Position numbers and translations under genes: made by a program
Part shown: piece by piece, positions 1 through 8,568 of the stretch
Numbering within the stretch: position 1 is the stretch's first letter
Layout: the number at the start of each line of letters is the position of its first letter
Assembly (NCBI GenBank): GCA_020161725.1
Contig: JAIUOG010000011.1
Coordinates: 1-37,641 of the forward strand
Source: Pseudomonadota bacterium
GTDB taxonomy: Bacteria; Pseudomonadota; Gammaproteobacteria; Legionellales; Legionellaceae
Direction of reading: 5' to 3'
DNA: 37,641 bases
Notes under the pieces: generated by a model
What the model saw: the letters and a program-made list of their open reading frames with translations, nothing else
Database searches by the model: none
What the model was told of the DNA's origin: nothing

Positions 1-243
1 AATACAGTACTATTTATTAAAAGTATCGCTACAATTTTTTCATCATTATTCCCTTCATTTTTTATTGAGGAACGTTTATTTTTTCAATTTTTGGAGGTTA
101 CCAAGAACCATCGAGAATACCTTTATCTCCCCAATGAGCACATCCAAATAGCTTATTTTGTGCTCTCCCACCTTAAATGTCTTGAGATTAAATCAATTGC
201 GCAATTAAGGGCTAATTCGTGGTATCATATGCTTCGTTTATAA
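1..243 (+). CDS. 3' end of an unidentified protein (partial)
   Basis: An open frame runs from the first base to a TAA at 241-243, giving about 80 C-terminal residues; the start lies outside the window. The visible part is rich in Phe and Leu near its beginning (FSSLFPSFF) and ends in WYHMLRL. I do not recognise a family. It is followed after 15 bases by dbpA on the same strand, so the two may be co-transcribed. The call rests only on an uninterrupted frame of 80 codons in AT-rich DNA, where chance stops are frequent. Confidence 0.5.
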   Translation, partial: NTVLFIKSIATIFSSLFPSFFIEERLFFQFLEVTKNHREYLYLPNEHIQIAYFVLSHLKCLEIKSIAQLRANSWYHMLRL

Positions 244-258
244 TTCAAGCATCCGAAC

Positions 259-1680
259 ATGAATATCGCGTCAGAAAAGGCAGCTCTTCAATCGAAAGAA
301 GAATTGTCTTTTTCATCTCTACCCTTACGACAAGAGCTATTTAGCAATCTTCAGTCATTAGATTATAAAAATATGACAGCCATTCAAGCACAAAGTTTGC
401 CTTTAATGCTGGATAAAACGGATGTGATTGCACAGGCACAAACAGGTAGTGGTAAAACAGTAGCCTTTGGTTTAACTGTTCTTAATCATTTACAAGTAGA
501 GAAACTACTTACACAAGCCTTAATTCTTTGCCCAACAAGAGAACTTGCAGAACAGGTAAGCCAAGTTTTACGCCGTCTTGCAAGACTGTTACCTAATGTA
601 AAAATATTGAACCTTTCTGGTGGTACACCCATTAGGCCTCAATACGACTCTTTAAAATATGGAGCCCATATTGTGGTTGGCACGCCAGGGCGAATTCAGA
701 AACATTTAGCCGAACAAAGTTTGGTTTTATCGCATCTAAACACCGTGGTTTTAGATGAAGCCGATAGAATGTTAGACATGGGATTTCTTGACTCTCTAAA
801 ACAAGTTCTTTCTTATTGTCCCTCTAAAAGACAAACCCTTTTATTTTCAGCGACTTTTACACCGCCCATAAAACAATTGGCAAAAGAGTTCATGCATCAG
901 CCTCAAGAAATAAAAATTGAGGCAAAAACTAATGTTGAAGATATTGAGCAACGATTTTTTGAAGTACAGCATCAAAGTGAAAAATATGCTGTATTGAAAA
1001 AAATATTGACTCATTACCAACCAGCTTCGACTCTAATTTTTTGTAATACTAAAGAAAAAACGCAGGAATTAGCTTCTCAACTTAACCAAGAGGGTTTTAG
1101 TACTGGCGTGCTTAATGGCGATTTAGAGCAAGCAGAAAGAGATCAGGCCATAATTCAATTTAGTAATCAAAGCCGCTGTATTTTAGTCGCTACTGACGTT
1201 GCGGCACGGGGTTTAGATATTAAAGAACTACCTGCTGTGATTAATTATGAAGTGGCATTTGAACCTGAAGTTCATATCCATCGAATAGGTCGCACGGGTC
1301 GAGCTGGCTGCAAGGGTTTAGCCTTAAACATAACCACACCGAAAGAAGCACCTCGTTTATGTCTTATTGAAGAACTAATGGAAAAACCCTTAGTTTGGGC
1401 TACAACAAATGAACTAACCTCAGCAAAAGAAAGCAAATCAATCCCTAAAATGGTAACAATCCGGCTTATGGCTGGAAGAAAGGATAAAATTCGCCCTGGT
1501 GATATTTTGGGTGCTTTAACTAAAGATGCTGGCTTAAACAGCGATGCCATCGGTAAAATTGATATTTTAACTTCGCATTCCTATGTTGCTATTGAGCGAA
1601 GCCAATTACGCAAAGCCTATGACCATTTCCAAAAAGGCAAAATCAAAGGAAAAAAAGTAGGTGTTCAATGTCTATCCTAA
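259..1680 (+). CDS. dbpA: ATP-dependent RNA helicase DbpA (DEAD-box)
   Basis: A DEAD-box helicase of 473 residues. All core motifs are visible: a Q-motif near residues 36-45, motif I AQTGSGKT ending at 67, PTRELAEQ near 92-99, DEAD at 166-169, SAT at 197-199, DVAARGLD near 313-320 and HRIGRTGR at 341-348. The last ~75 residues (from VTIRLMAGRKDKIRPGD) form the RNA-binding domain that directs DbpA to hairpin 92 of 23S rRNA, which separates it from RhlE, SrmB and CsdA. The family acts in late assembly of the large ribosomal subunit. Length matches E. coli DbpA (about 457). The Shine-Dalgarno upstream is weak. A cold-shock gene follows after 12 bases, a pairing that suggests a cold or RNA-structure response unit. 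Confidence 0.95.
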   Translation: MNIASEKAALQSKEELSFSSLPLRQELFSNLQSLDYKNMTAIQAQSLPLMLDKTDVIAQAQTGSGKTVAFGLTVLNHLQVEKLLTQALILCPTRELAEQVSQVLRRLARLLPNVKILNLSGGTPIRPQYDSLKYGAHIVVGTPGRIQKHLAEQSLVLSHLNTVVLDEADRMLDMGFLDSLKQVLSYCPSKRQTLLFSATFTPPIKQLAKEFMHQPQEIKIEAKTNVEDIEQRFFEVQHQSEKYAVLKKILTHYQPASTLIFCNTKEKTQELASQLNQEGFSTGVLNGDLEQAERDQAIIQFSNQSRCILVATDVAARGLDIKELPAVINYEVAFEPEVHIHRIGRTGRAGCKGLALNITTPKEAPRLCLIEELMEKPLVWATTNELTSAKESKSIPKMVTIRLMAGRKDKIRPGDILGALTKDAGLNSDAIGKIDILTSHSYVAIERSQLRKAYDHFQKGKIKGKKVGVQCLS

Positions 1681-1692
1681 CTATGAAGGTAA

Positions 1693-1905
1693 ATGATGAA
1701 TCATACAGGTACAGTACAACGTTTTAATAAAATTAAAGGTTATGGCTTTCTTCTTTCTGATGCAGATAAGAGCGAAGTCTTTGTCCATTTCTCTGAAGTC
1801 TTGGGTACAGGTTATAAAGAATTAACCGCTGGCCAACGCGTTTCTTATATTTTAAAGAAAGGTGAAAAAGGCGAATTTGCAACCCAAGTACAAGTTATTG
1901 ATTAA
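1693..1905 (+). CDS. Cold-shock domain protein (CspA family)
   Basis: A 70-residue single cold-shock domain protein. The two RNA-binding motifs are present in slightly altered form: RNP1 as KGYGFL and RNP2 as VFVHFS. Such proteins bind single-stranded RNA or DNA as chaperones or antiterminators. The start can be either of two adjacent ATG codons (1693 or 1696). It lies 12 bases after dbpA and 20 bases before a YbiT-type ABC-F gene, all on the plus strand, so a ribosome- and RNA-related operon is likely. The sequence is more divergent than housekeeping CspA, so I do not assign a gene name. Confidence 0.9.
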   Translation: MMNHTGTVQRFNKIKGYGFLLSDADKSEVFVHFSEVLGTGYKELTAGQRVSYILKKGEKGEFATQVQVID

Positions 1906-1925
1906 ACTTAAATGAGTCTTTTTTT

Positions 1926-3530
1926 ATGTTAGATGTACGAAATTTATCGATGGTATTCGGCAAAAAGTCCCTATTTCAAGACGTGGATTTAATTTTATTA
2001 CCATCTCAGCGTTATGGAGTTGTAGGTGCCAATGGTACAGGCAAATCAACCTTTCTAAAAATTCTTGCAGGTGAAGAGTCACCTAGTCAAGGTTCTGTTG
2101 AAAAGGCCAAAAGTTTAAATGTGGGTATCTTAAAGCAAGATCATTTCCGTTATGAAGACGATAAATTAGTCGACGTGGTCATTCAAGGGAATGCTATTTT
2201 ATGGGATGCACTGACTGAAAAAGATAAATTATACTCGAAGGAAGACTTCACTGAAGAAGATGGCTATCGTCTTAGTGAGCTTGAAGAAATTGTCATGCAT
2301 CATAATGGCTATGATGCAGAACCTGCTGCAAAAGCATTGTTATTAGGCTTAGGTATTGCAGAAAAATACCATAGCAAACCGCTAAGTGCTTTATCCGGTG
2401 GTTACAAATTAAGAGTATTGCTAGCACAAGTACTATATCAACAGCCTGATATTATGTTATTGGATGAGCCGACTAACCACTTAGATATTGTATCTATCGC
2501 CTGGCTTCAGCAATTTTTAAAAACCTTTCCTGGTTTACTTATTTTTATCTCTCATGATAGAAGTTTTCTAAATGAAGTATCGACTAATATCCTGGATATT
2601 GACTATGACACGATAACTAATTATCCAGGTAGTTATGACCAATTTGTTGTTGCTAAAGAAGAGCAATTGCTATTGAAACAAAGCAAATTAAAGAATCAAG
2701 AAAAGAAAATTAATGCAATGCAAACCTTTGTTGATCGCTTTGGTGCTAAAGCTTCTAAGGCGACACAAGCAGCGTCTCGCCAAAAAATGATTGACCGCAT
2801 TCAATTAGTGGAAATAAAAGAATCCAATATTTTAAAACCCTATTTTAATTTTCATCAGCGCAAAGCCTCCGGCAAATCAGTTATTAATGTAGAAAATATT
2901 CACAAAACTTTTGGTGAAAAAAGAGTATTAAATGAAGTTGATTTTTCACTTTACCGTAGCGATAAATGCGCGATTATTGGCCCTAATGGTATTGGAAAAT
3001 CGACTCTTTTAAAGATTTTATTGAAGGAACTTTCGGCGGATAAAGGCAAATTTGAATGGAGTGAAACGGTATCGGTTAGTTATTTTTCTCAAGATTACCG
3101 TACTTTATTAGTCCCCGAAATGACCATATTGGAATGGATGGAAGATAACGTTGTTGCCTCCTCCCAAGATATACGAAAAATTTTAGGTCAGGTTTTATTT
3201 CGCGGTACCGATGTGGATAAAAAAATTGCTATGTTAAGTGGTGGTGAATCAGCTCGCTTAGTTATGGCAAAGCTTATTTTAGAGAAACCAAATGTATTAA
3301 TCCTAGATGAGCCAACTAACCACCTTGATCTTGAATCGATTGATGCCTTAATTGAAGCTTTGCGCGCTTATCCAGGTACAGTGTTATTCGTCAGCCATAA
3401 TCGGCATTTTATTGATAATATTGCAACTCGCGTTCTTGTGATAACTGAACGATATGGAGCACAGAATTATTTAGGTAATTATCAAGAATACTTAGACCAA
3501 TTTGGCCAAGATTATTTGGGAACGGCTTAA
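1926..3530 (+). CDS. ybiT: ABC-F family ATPase, YbiT type
   Basis: A 534-residue soluble protein with two ABC domains and no membrane segments. Domain 1 has Walker A GANGTGKST (34-42), signature LSGG (156-159) and LDEPTNHLD (179-187). Domain 2 has GPNGIGKST (352-360), LSGGESAR and a second LDEPTNHLD. The linker at about 240-310 is charged and lysine-rich, as in ABC-F factors that enter the ribosomal E site. Length, the EEDGY segment at about 110-114 and the layout match E. coli YbiT (530 aa) rather than EttA or Uup. YbiT-like factors are thought to relieve particular stalled ribosomes. It is the last gene of the plus-strand run; a REP-like repeat lies about 65 bases after its stop. Confidence 0.9.
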   Translation: MLDVRNLSMVFGKKSLFQDVDLILLPSQRYGVVGANGTGKSTFLKILAGEESPSQGSVEKAKSLNVGILKQDHFRYEDDKLVDVVIQGNAILWDALTEKDKLYSKEDFTEEDGYRLSELEEIVMHHNGYDAEPAAKALLLGLGIAEKYHSKPLSALSGGYKLRVLLAQVLYQQPDIMLLDEPTNHLDIVSIAWLQQFLKTFPGLLIFISHDRSFLNEVSTNILDIDYDTITNYPGSYDQFVVAKEEQLLLKQSKLKNQEKKINAMQTFVDRFGAKASKATQAASRQKMIDRIQLVEIKESNILKPYFNFHQRKASGKSVINVENIHKTFGEKRVLNEVDFSLYRSDKCAIIGPNGIGKSTLLKILLKELSADKGKFEWSETVSVSYFSQDYRTLLVPEMTILEWMEDNVVASSQDIRKILGQVLFRGTDVDKKIAMLSGGESARLVMAKLILEKPNVLILDEPTNHLDLESIDALIEALRAYPGTVLFVSHNRHFIDNIATRVLVITERYGAQNYLGNYQEYLDQFGQDYLGTA

Positions 3531-3595
3531 AAGGCTACAAAAATCGTCATTGCGGAGGTACTATTCTGCTTAGACAGGGGCAGTATCTTTGGTAG

Positions 3596-3624
3596 CCTTG
3601 ATGGAGCCGAAGGCGTAATCAAGG
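3596..3624. repeat. REP-like palindromic intergenic repeat, copy 1
   Basis: A 29-base imperfect palindrome: outer arms CCTTGAT and ATCAAGG, with an inner GCC-GAA-GGC hairpin. A second copy with the same outer arms lies at 21631-21659, and both are preceded by GTAG and followed by TTTA. Both sit just after the 3' end of a plus-strand gene. Two copies in one window, both intergenic, fit a dispersed REP-like element. A role in transcript ends or mRNA stability is inference. Confidence 0.6.
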
Positions 3625-3699
3625 TTTAAATCAACCGAACATTGATTATACGTTTCACTGCACCAAGGTTACATTAAGTCGTTATTACTAAATCAAGTC

Positions 3700-4044
3700 T
3701 TAAATGAACCAACTTGGCTCGTCTAAATCATTTTTCCAAAGAAACTGCTTTAAATTAACTCGACCATTTTTAACAATAATGCCTTCTGCTTCGAGGAGTT
3801 GTTTTTGCATTATGAAATTTACTGAATCGGGTGGAAATGATAATTTGCCATCTGATTTTATAATTCGCTGCCAGGGAAGGGCATATTTTTGAGTACTGGA
3901 ATGCAATAGCCATCCAACACGCCTAGAACTTTGCGGATTACCAGCGAGCCTTGCGATAAGGCCATAGGTTGCTACTTTGCCTTTGGGTACAGACCGAATC
4001 AATTCAATCGCTTTTTTTGAAAATTCTGTACGATTATTATTCAT
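3700..4044 (-). CDS. Alkyltransferase-like protein (ATL), MGMT-fold DNA-binding
   Basis: A 114-residue protein consisting only of the DNA-binding domain of O6-alkylguanine-DNA alkyltransferases. The helix-turn-helix region (KGKVATYGLIARLAG, about 22-36) and the RRVG arginine-finger segment (41-44) are clear. The catalytic Cys of the PCHR motif is Trp here (PWQR, 57-60), the hallmark of ATL proteins such as E. coli YbaZ. ATLs flip and bind O6-alkylguanine without repairing it and hand it to nucleotide excision repair. It is convergent with the ABC-F gene, and a decayed phosphotransferase gene lies just upstream on the same strand. Confidence 0.9.
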   Translation of the reverse strand: MNNNRTEFSKKAIELIRSVPKGKVATYGLIARLAGNPQSSRRVGWLLHSSTQKYALPWQRIIKSDGKLSFPPDSVNFIMQKQLLEAEGIIVKNGRVNLKQFLWKNDLDEPSWFI

Positions 4045-4081
4045 ATTTATCCAATAATTATACCTTACCTGATTGGATTCA

Positions 4082-4932
4082 CTATAAACCCCACAGCAAA
4101 TTCTCTAAATCCTTAAGAGTTTTTACTTTATCCTGCCAATTTGCAATTCTTACTTGAATATTCAAATTACTGTATTTATGAAGCAACATTAATCCCATTA
4201 GTTGATGGCTTAACTTATTTGTTAATTCCTCAGGTAAATAACCATAAGCTATTAAAAAAGCATGTAATAATTGTTTATCACCTTGCTAGACCTAACATTG
4301 CATCACCAAAATCAATTAACCCACAAATATGCCAAATACCCTCTTCTTGTCTTACCAAAAAATTCATTGGAGTATATTCGCCTGTTAAAATAACTGGGTT
4401 TTTAAATTTAGGTAAAATTTCGCGGATTGACTCAAGATAGGTAGGAAGTTGTTGCAATAAATGCGGTGAAAGACCTGTAATTTGATGTTGCTCTATACAA
4501 TTCTTTATTTGTTTTTCAAGGAATTGTGGCCAATGACAATCAATTGATTCCAATCCTGTAGTGGGTAAACTATGGACTTCCCGAATCAGCTTACCTAATT
4601 CATGAAGAATAACTATTTTATTATGATGAGGCAGCATTTCCCAAAGCGTTTCTAAAGGAGTCCCTTCAAGTTTGTTGATAATAAGATAAGACCAACCGTT
4701 CACTTTCAAATTGATCAAAATGAACCGGAGGAAAAATTTTAATAACTTTGCTATCACCATAGGAAAAGACGATATTGGTTCCATCGGAAAATAATACTAA
4801 AGGTGCTTTGGGTAATTGATGTTTTTGAATAATCTCTATAGCGAGTGCTTCTTCAATATCTGATTTCACCTCTTGATAATCTTCAAAGCTATGAATTGTA
4901 GAAAGGGTTTGCTTTAAGCCAACATTATTCAT
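4082..4932 (-). pseudogene. Decayed phosphotransferase gene (aminoglycoside phosphotransferase/kinase fold)
   Basis: Three reading-frame pieces on the minus strand align in order with one kinase-fold protein. Piece 1 (4932 to about 4710) holds the N-terminal lobe up to FDQFESE. Piece 2 (about 4720 to 4278) resumes in another frame at NGWSYLIINKL and contains the Brenner-like segment GEYTPMNFLV and the metal-binding IDFGDAM. Piece 3 resumes at GDKQLLHAFLIAYGY and runs to a TAG at 4082-4084. Both junctions look like frame-changing deletions that removed part of the protein, because the usual linker segments are missing. No intact kinase can be made. The substrate of the ancestral enzyme cannot be told. 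Sequence beyond the breaks is well kept, so the decay looks recent. Confidence 0.75.
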
Positions 4933-5129
4933 CAGTTAATCCTAAATTTTTCTTGGCTAAGAATAGCATAGCTTGTTATTTAACCTGAAACTTAAGCTTT
5001 CTTACTAATCTAAAAAATAATTGCTACTTGCATGCTAAGTTAAATTTAAATATAAATGGACTGCACATTTTAGGAGTCTTAAATAATATTTATTATTATT
5101 TTTGTTTAATGGAAATTAGGAGTAAAAAA

Positions 5130-5534
5130 ATGAATTTAAAACAATGTATAGGTACCCTCTCTATCGCTTCAATTTTATTGTCCCCTTTAGCCTCTGCTGA
5201 AATATTTAAGAACCAAAGAGGTTCAATTTTAGAATTCAATATTCTAGACGACAACAAAATTGATGGTTATTTTACTACTGCAGTTGCTTCTAAATCCTGC
5301 CCTGAGGCTATAAATCAACAAAGACCTATCACAGGCTATATTGTGGGCAATGCAATTACTTTTAGTGTTGTTTACCCTACCTGCGAATCTGTACTTAGTG
5401 TATGTGGTAACCTTGATAATGAAAAAAATACGATTGATACCCTTTCAATATTAAATAAACAAGCCGGTGACATCACTCGTGAAGGCCCTGGTGCACGCTT
5501 TATCGCACATGATTTTTATCAAAAAATGGGTTAG
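5130..5534 (+). CDS. Secreted avidin-fold protein lacking the biotin-binding tryptophans
   Basis: A 134-residue protein starting at the ATG at 5130, which has an AGGAG seven bases upstream (5118-5122); an in-frame ATG 102 bases earlier has no such site. Residues 1-23 are a signal peptide ending ASA. The mature part follows the avidin/streptavidin strand pattern: KNQRGS (27-32, matching streptavidin YNQLGS with N23 and S27), GYFTTAV (46-52, matching GTYESAV), ITGYIVGNAITFSVVY (67-82), IDTLSILNK (102-110) and HDFY near the end. The tryptophans that pack on biotin in streptavidin (79, 92, 108) align with Tyr, Val/Cys and Ser. Cys57, Cys85 and Cys92 could form a disulphide. The fold call is fairly firm; biotin binding is doubtful. 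Confidence 0.7.
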   Translation: MNLKQCIGTLSIASILLSPLASAEIFKNQRGSILEFNILDDNKIDGYFTTAVASKSCPEAINQQRPITGYIVGNAITFSVVYPTCESVLSVCGNLDNEKNTIDTLSILNKQAGDITREGPGARFIAHDFYQKMG

Positions 5535-5790
5535 ATGTTAGCTAAGTTAAGCAGTCCAGAAATAAAATTGATGGATTGCTTTGCCAAAACTCTAAACTAA
5601 TAGCACAACCTACATCTCACATCTTGTATTATGCATAAGTAATTTCTCTATTGCCATTTTCTTCTTTCAGTTAAAAAAGCGATTATGAACTGCAACTTCT
5701 TTTGATTATAATTAGACTGAACAATGGGTTCACTTATCTGGAATAAGCTTAGGCAGTAAGAGCATTAATAGATACAATCTCATGTAAGAT

Positions 5791-7491
5791 TTAAAGAACA
5801 ATAGGCACAAACGCAGCTATACTTTTAGGAATAATTCGTAATCCGATTTGATTACATCGGCTTATAATTTGTATATCTTCATGATAACTAGTAACTAAAA
5901 CTGCATGTTTTGTAATATTGAGCTCTTCAATTAAATCCAAGCCGGTGGCGCGTTGATTAAGTAATTCATAGTCAAAAAGAAATAAAATCTTATACTGCTT
6001 CTTTTGTAGGTTTTTTAAAAAATAGTCTTTAAATTGAATGCTGCATGAAAAATGCATCAAATTTACTTTTTTTAAGAAAAAATGTGCAAACCTTTCTCTC
6101 CACAAGTTATATATAGACTGATCATCATCCAAAATAATAACTTGCTGTATTTCAGATAATTTAATTTTTTCAATAAACCAATTAGGCACTTCACTTTGTG
6201 GTAATTCTAATGTAGCCGTCGTTCCTTTGTCCTTATTTGAACTAATTAAAAAAGTGCCTCCAAAAGACTCCACAGTTTTAATTGCGTGACTAATTCCAAG
6301 CCCAGTTCCTGAGTAAGGAATTAATTCTTTACCGTAACTAAAACCTTGTTCGCCAATTTTATTAAGTATTTCACTTGGTATACCTTTTCCATCATCCTGA
6401 ATTTTAATTTGAATCCATTTGCCAATTCTTTCTACAGATAAATTAATTTGATGAGAATTATTGTCGAAAGATTCCACACTATTATTAATTAAATTAGAAA
6501 GTGCCCTTTTTAGTTCAATTGAATTTACGCGAGAAAATAATCCATAAGATTGTGCTAAATCTAAGTTAACTTCTATATTCATTTTATCGCGCAATTGCAC
6601 TCGTTTTTCAGACACTAAAGAATCAACTAAAGATGAAATCATAAGACTTTCAATTTGATCATTAGACACTTCAATATTATCTAATCGTTGAGCTTTACTA
6701 TGCAAACTATTCGTAATATCTGTAATTCTTTGAATAGCAGAACGCATTAGAGTTCTACGCTCTTCGGGTAACTCGGAAATTTGTGATAATGATAATATTA
6801 GACAAGCAAGAGGGCTTCGAATATCATGACCTACTTGCTTGGCAGCGACAATTTCTGCCTCCATTAAGGCTTTTTTCTGGATTTCTATATTCATAAATTT
6901 TAAGGTATTATTGAGGTTTTTAATCTCCTGAATTGCTTCTAATTTTGGGGTATACGTTTCTATTTTTCCAAACTTTAAGTTAGTAACGAGCTCAGAGAGA
7001 GGAGATAGTAAACTTTTGGAGAAACGTTTCCACAAAAATAAAAATCCTAGACTCAATAAAATACCTTCTAAGATAAGAGGTATTACTAATTCATTAATAA
7101 TCCAGGGATTTTTTATATCATTAATAGGATAAAGCGACAATGTTGCTTTTTGGCCTTCACCTATATTGATTTCATAGGTTTTAACTGGTGTTATAGTTGT
7201 AAAATTTCCTGCTTGAATTTGATTTTTTTTGTAAGTTAATTTAAGACCAATGCCACGACGTTCCGCAATTTCATGAAATAATGCAACTTCAATAGATTCA
7301 TCACCCAGGAGTAGATTACCAACTATTTCATCTTCATAGATTTGATAGGTGGTATCAAAATATTCTTCCTGTAACTTAGCAAAGTGTTTAGCTGCATTAT
7401 GGCGAATTTGAAAGCTATTGATTGTAATAACAGAAAAAGTTATTACAAGCAGTATTATAGTAGTTTCTAAAAGAAGTTTTCTAATACTCAT
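5791..7491 (-). CDS. Membrane hybrid sensor histidine kinase with C-terminal receiver
   Basis: A 566-residue protein. Two membrane helices (about 7-26 and 133-155) enclose a periplasmic domain of about 105 residues. Then come a linker/coiled region, a DHp helix with phospho-acceptor His222 in GHDIRSPL, an ATPase domain (N box NLINNSVESF, G1 DDGKGI, G2 GTGLG) and a receiver from about 455 with acidic LDDD, a phospho-acceptor Asp in LFDYEL, VTSY and PKS. The design is that of LuxQ-like hybrid kinases. It begins three bases after the stop of a periplasmic binding protein gene and is last in a tightly packed operon with a ligase, an exporter and an acyltransferase. I infer that it senses a ligand through the binding protein; the ligand is unknown. 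Confidence 0.85.
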   Translation of the reverse strand: MSIRKLLLETTIILLVITFSVITINSFQIRHNAAKHFAKLQEEYFDTTYQIYEDEIVGNLLLGDESIEVALFHEIAERRGIGLKLTYKKNQIQAGNFTTITPVKTYEINIGEGQKATLSLYPINDIKNPWIINELVIPLILEGILLSLGFLFLWKRFSKSLLSPLSELVTNLKFGKIETYTPKLEAIQEIKNLNNTLKFMNIEIQKKALMEAEIVAAKQVGHDIRSPLACLILSLSQISELPEERRTLMRSAIQRITDITNSLHSKAQRLDNIEVSNDQIESLMISSLVDSLVSEKRVQLRDKMNIEVNLDLAQSYGLFSRVNSIELKRALSNLINNSVESFDNNSHQINLSVERIGKWIQIKIQDDGKGIPSEILNKIGEQGFSYGKELIPYSGTGLGISHAIKTVESFGGTFLISSNKDKGTTATLELPQSEVPNWFIEKIKLSEIQQVIILDDDQSIYNLWRERFAHFFLKKVNLMHFSCSIQFKDYFLKNLQKKQYKILFLFDYELLNQRATGLDLIEELNITKHAVLVTSYHEDIQIISRCNQIGLRIIPKSIAAFVPIVL

Positions 7492-7494
7492 TTT

Positions 7495-8568
7495 TTACAT
7501 TCTTTCAAGAAAATTGGTTAAATAAAGTTCTCTTGTAGCAAAAGAAGAGTTTTTTCTAAAAGAAAATATACCGGATACACCATTATGCTTTGTAGCTGTC
7601 ATGCAATTTTGAAATTCTTTAATATCATATTTATCGTATATTAATGACTTTTCATAGCAATTAATGGCAAGTTTAGTAACATCGTATGTCAAAATTTCAA
7701 TTGTCAGTGGTTCTCGATTAAATTTTTCAAAGAAATTTTTTACAAATATTGTTTTTTTAACTTTCTTCCAATCAAGTACATCTATTGCAAGAACACTATT
7801 AGCTTTTTCCAAAATGGAACGTAAAGGACGAAATACTGTTACGTCAAAAGTCCAACAAGACGCCCCAAGAATAGTTGTTCTTTTTGAAATAATTTTATGT
7901 TCTGATAATTGCATTAAAATTTTTGCAGATGGAAGCGGGTAAGTAAAAAATACAATAGTAAAATTTTCATTTATATTATTAGGAAACTTCTTAATATCAA
8001 AGCTACCATCAGATGCAATAGGAATTGTTATGATTGGTTTTTTAATTTTTTTCCTAAAAGAGCTGCTTGCTGTTTCACTGTAAACATCTGTTGGTTGATA
8101 GATCACAAAAATTTTTTCTAGGTTATTGTTTTCATTAAGATAAGTTGAAATTTTATCCGAAAATACGTTAATAGGGGGAATAATTGTATAAAGAAATGGT
8201 GAAAATTTCCTAATATTATTATGGCCGCAACTAGAAGAAACTCCAATTAATTTATTTTTCTTTAAGATTGGGCCAGCAATTAAACATTCACGGCTTGTAA
8301 AAAATCCAAGAATAATTGAACAAGAACCAGAAGACATATTTTCAATTTGTTTTGCTAGTTCAACATCTGTTTCTGATGAAAATTGTTGATGTTTTGAAAA
8401 ATTACTTTTTTGAAAAGCCAATTCGTGTCCACGTGCTAATGCCCCAGCACGAAGAACCGAGCCAAACATTTTATAATTTGAACTATTATTAATACATATT
8501 TGAGAAAATCCTTTTTGATTTATTAATAGTAATAGACTAAGCAATAAGCTCTTTTTTAATGAATTCAT
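7495..8568 (-). CDS. Periplasmic ligand-binding protein (type I fold, amino-acid/LuxP-like)
   Basis: About 357 residues from the ATG at 8568, which has a purine-rich GGAAAGAG upstream; an ATG five codons earlier (8583) is possible. The N-terminus is a signal peptide (NSLKKSLLLSLLLLINQKGFSQ). The rest fits the two-lobe type I periplasmic binding fold of branched-chain amino-acid receptors, with recurring motifs such as IILGFFTSRECLIAGPILKK, GVSSSCG near the first lobe and FVIYQPTDVYSE at the second. No ABC permease or ATPase is nearby. Instead it overlaps the acyltransferase gene by 32 bases and abuts a hybrid sensor kinase by three bases. That context suggests a sensing role like LuxP with LuxQ rather than uptake. 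Family call moderate; role inferred. Confidence 0.7.
   Translation of the reverse strand: MNSLKKSLLLSLLLLINQKGFSQICINNSSNYKMFGSVLRAGALARGHELAFQKSNFSKHQQFSSETDVELAKQIENMSSGSCSIILGFFTSRECLIAGPILKKNKLIGVSSSCGHNNIRKFSPFLYTIIPPINVFSDKISTYLNENNNLEKIFVIYQPTDVYSETASSSFRKKIKKPIITIPIASDGSFDIKKFPNNINENFTIVFFTYPLPSAKILMQLSEHKIISKRTTILGASCWTFDVTVFRPLRSILEKANSVLAIDVLDWKKVKKTIFVKNFFEKFNREPLTIEILTYDVTKLAINCYEKSLIYDKYDIKEFQNCMTATKHNGVSGIFSFRKNSSFATRELYLTNFLERM

Noticed and set aside
3704..4440. Plus-strand frames of 60 to 100 codons opposite the ATL and kinase genes
   Set aside because: They are antisense to genes with recognisable motifs and show no protein-like features.
5028..5129. A 34-codon upstream extension of the avidin-like protein
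   Set aside because: It would bury the signal peptide, and the ATG at 5130 has a proper AGGAG site.
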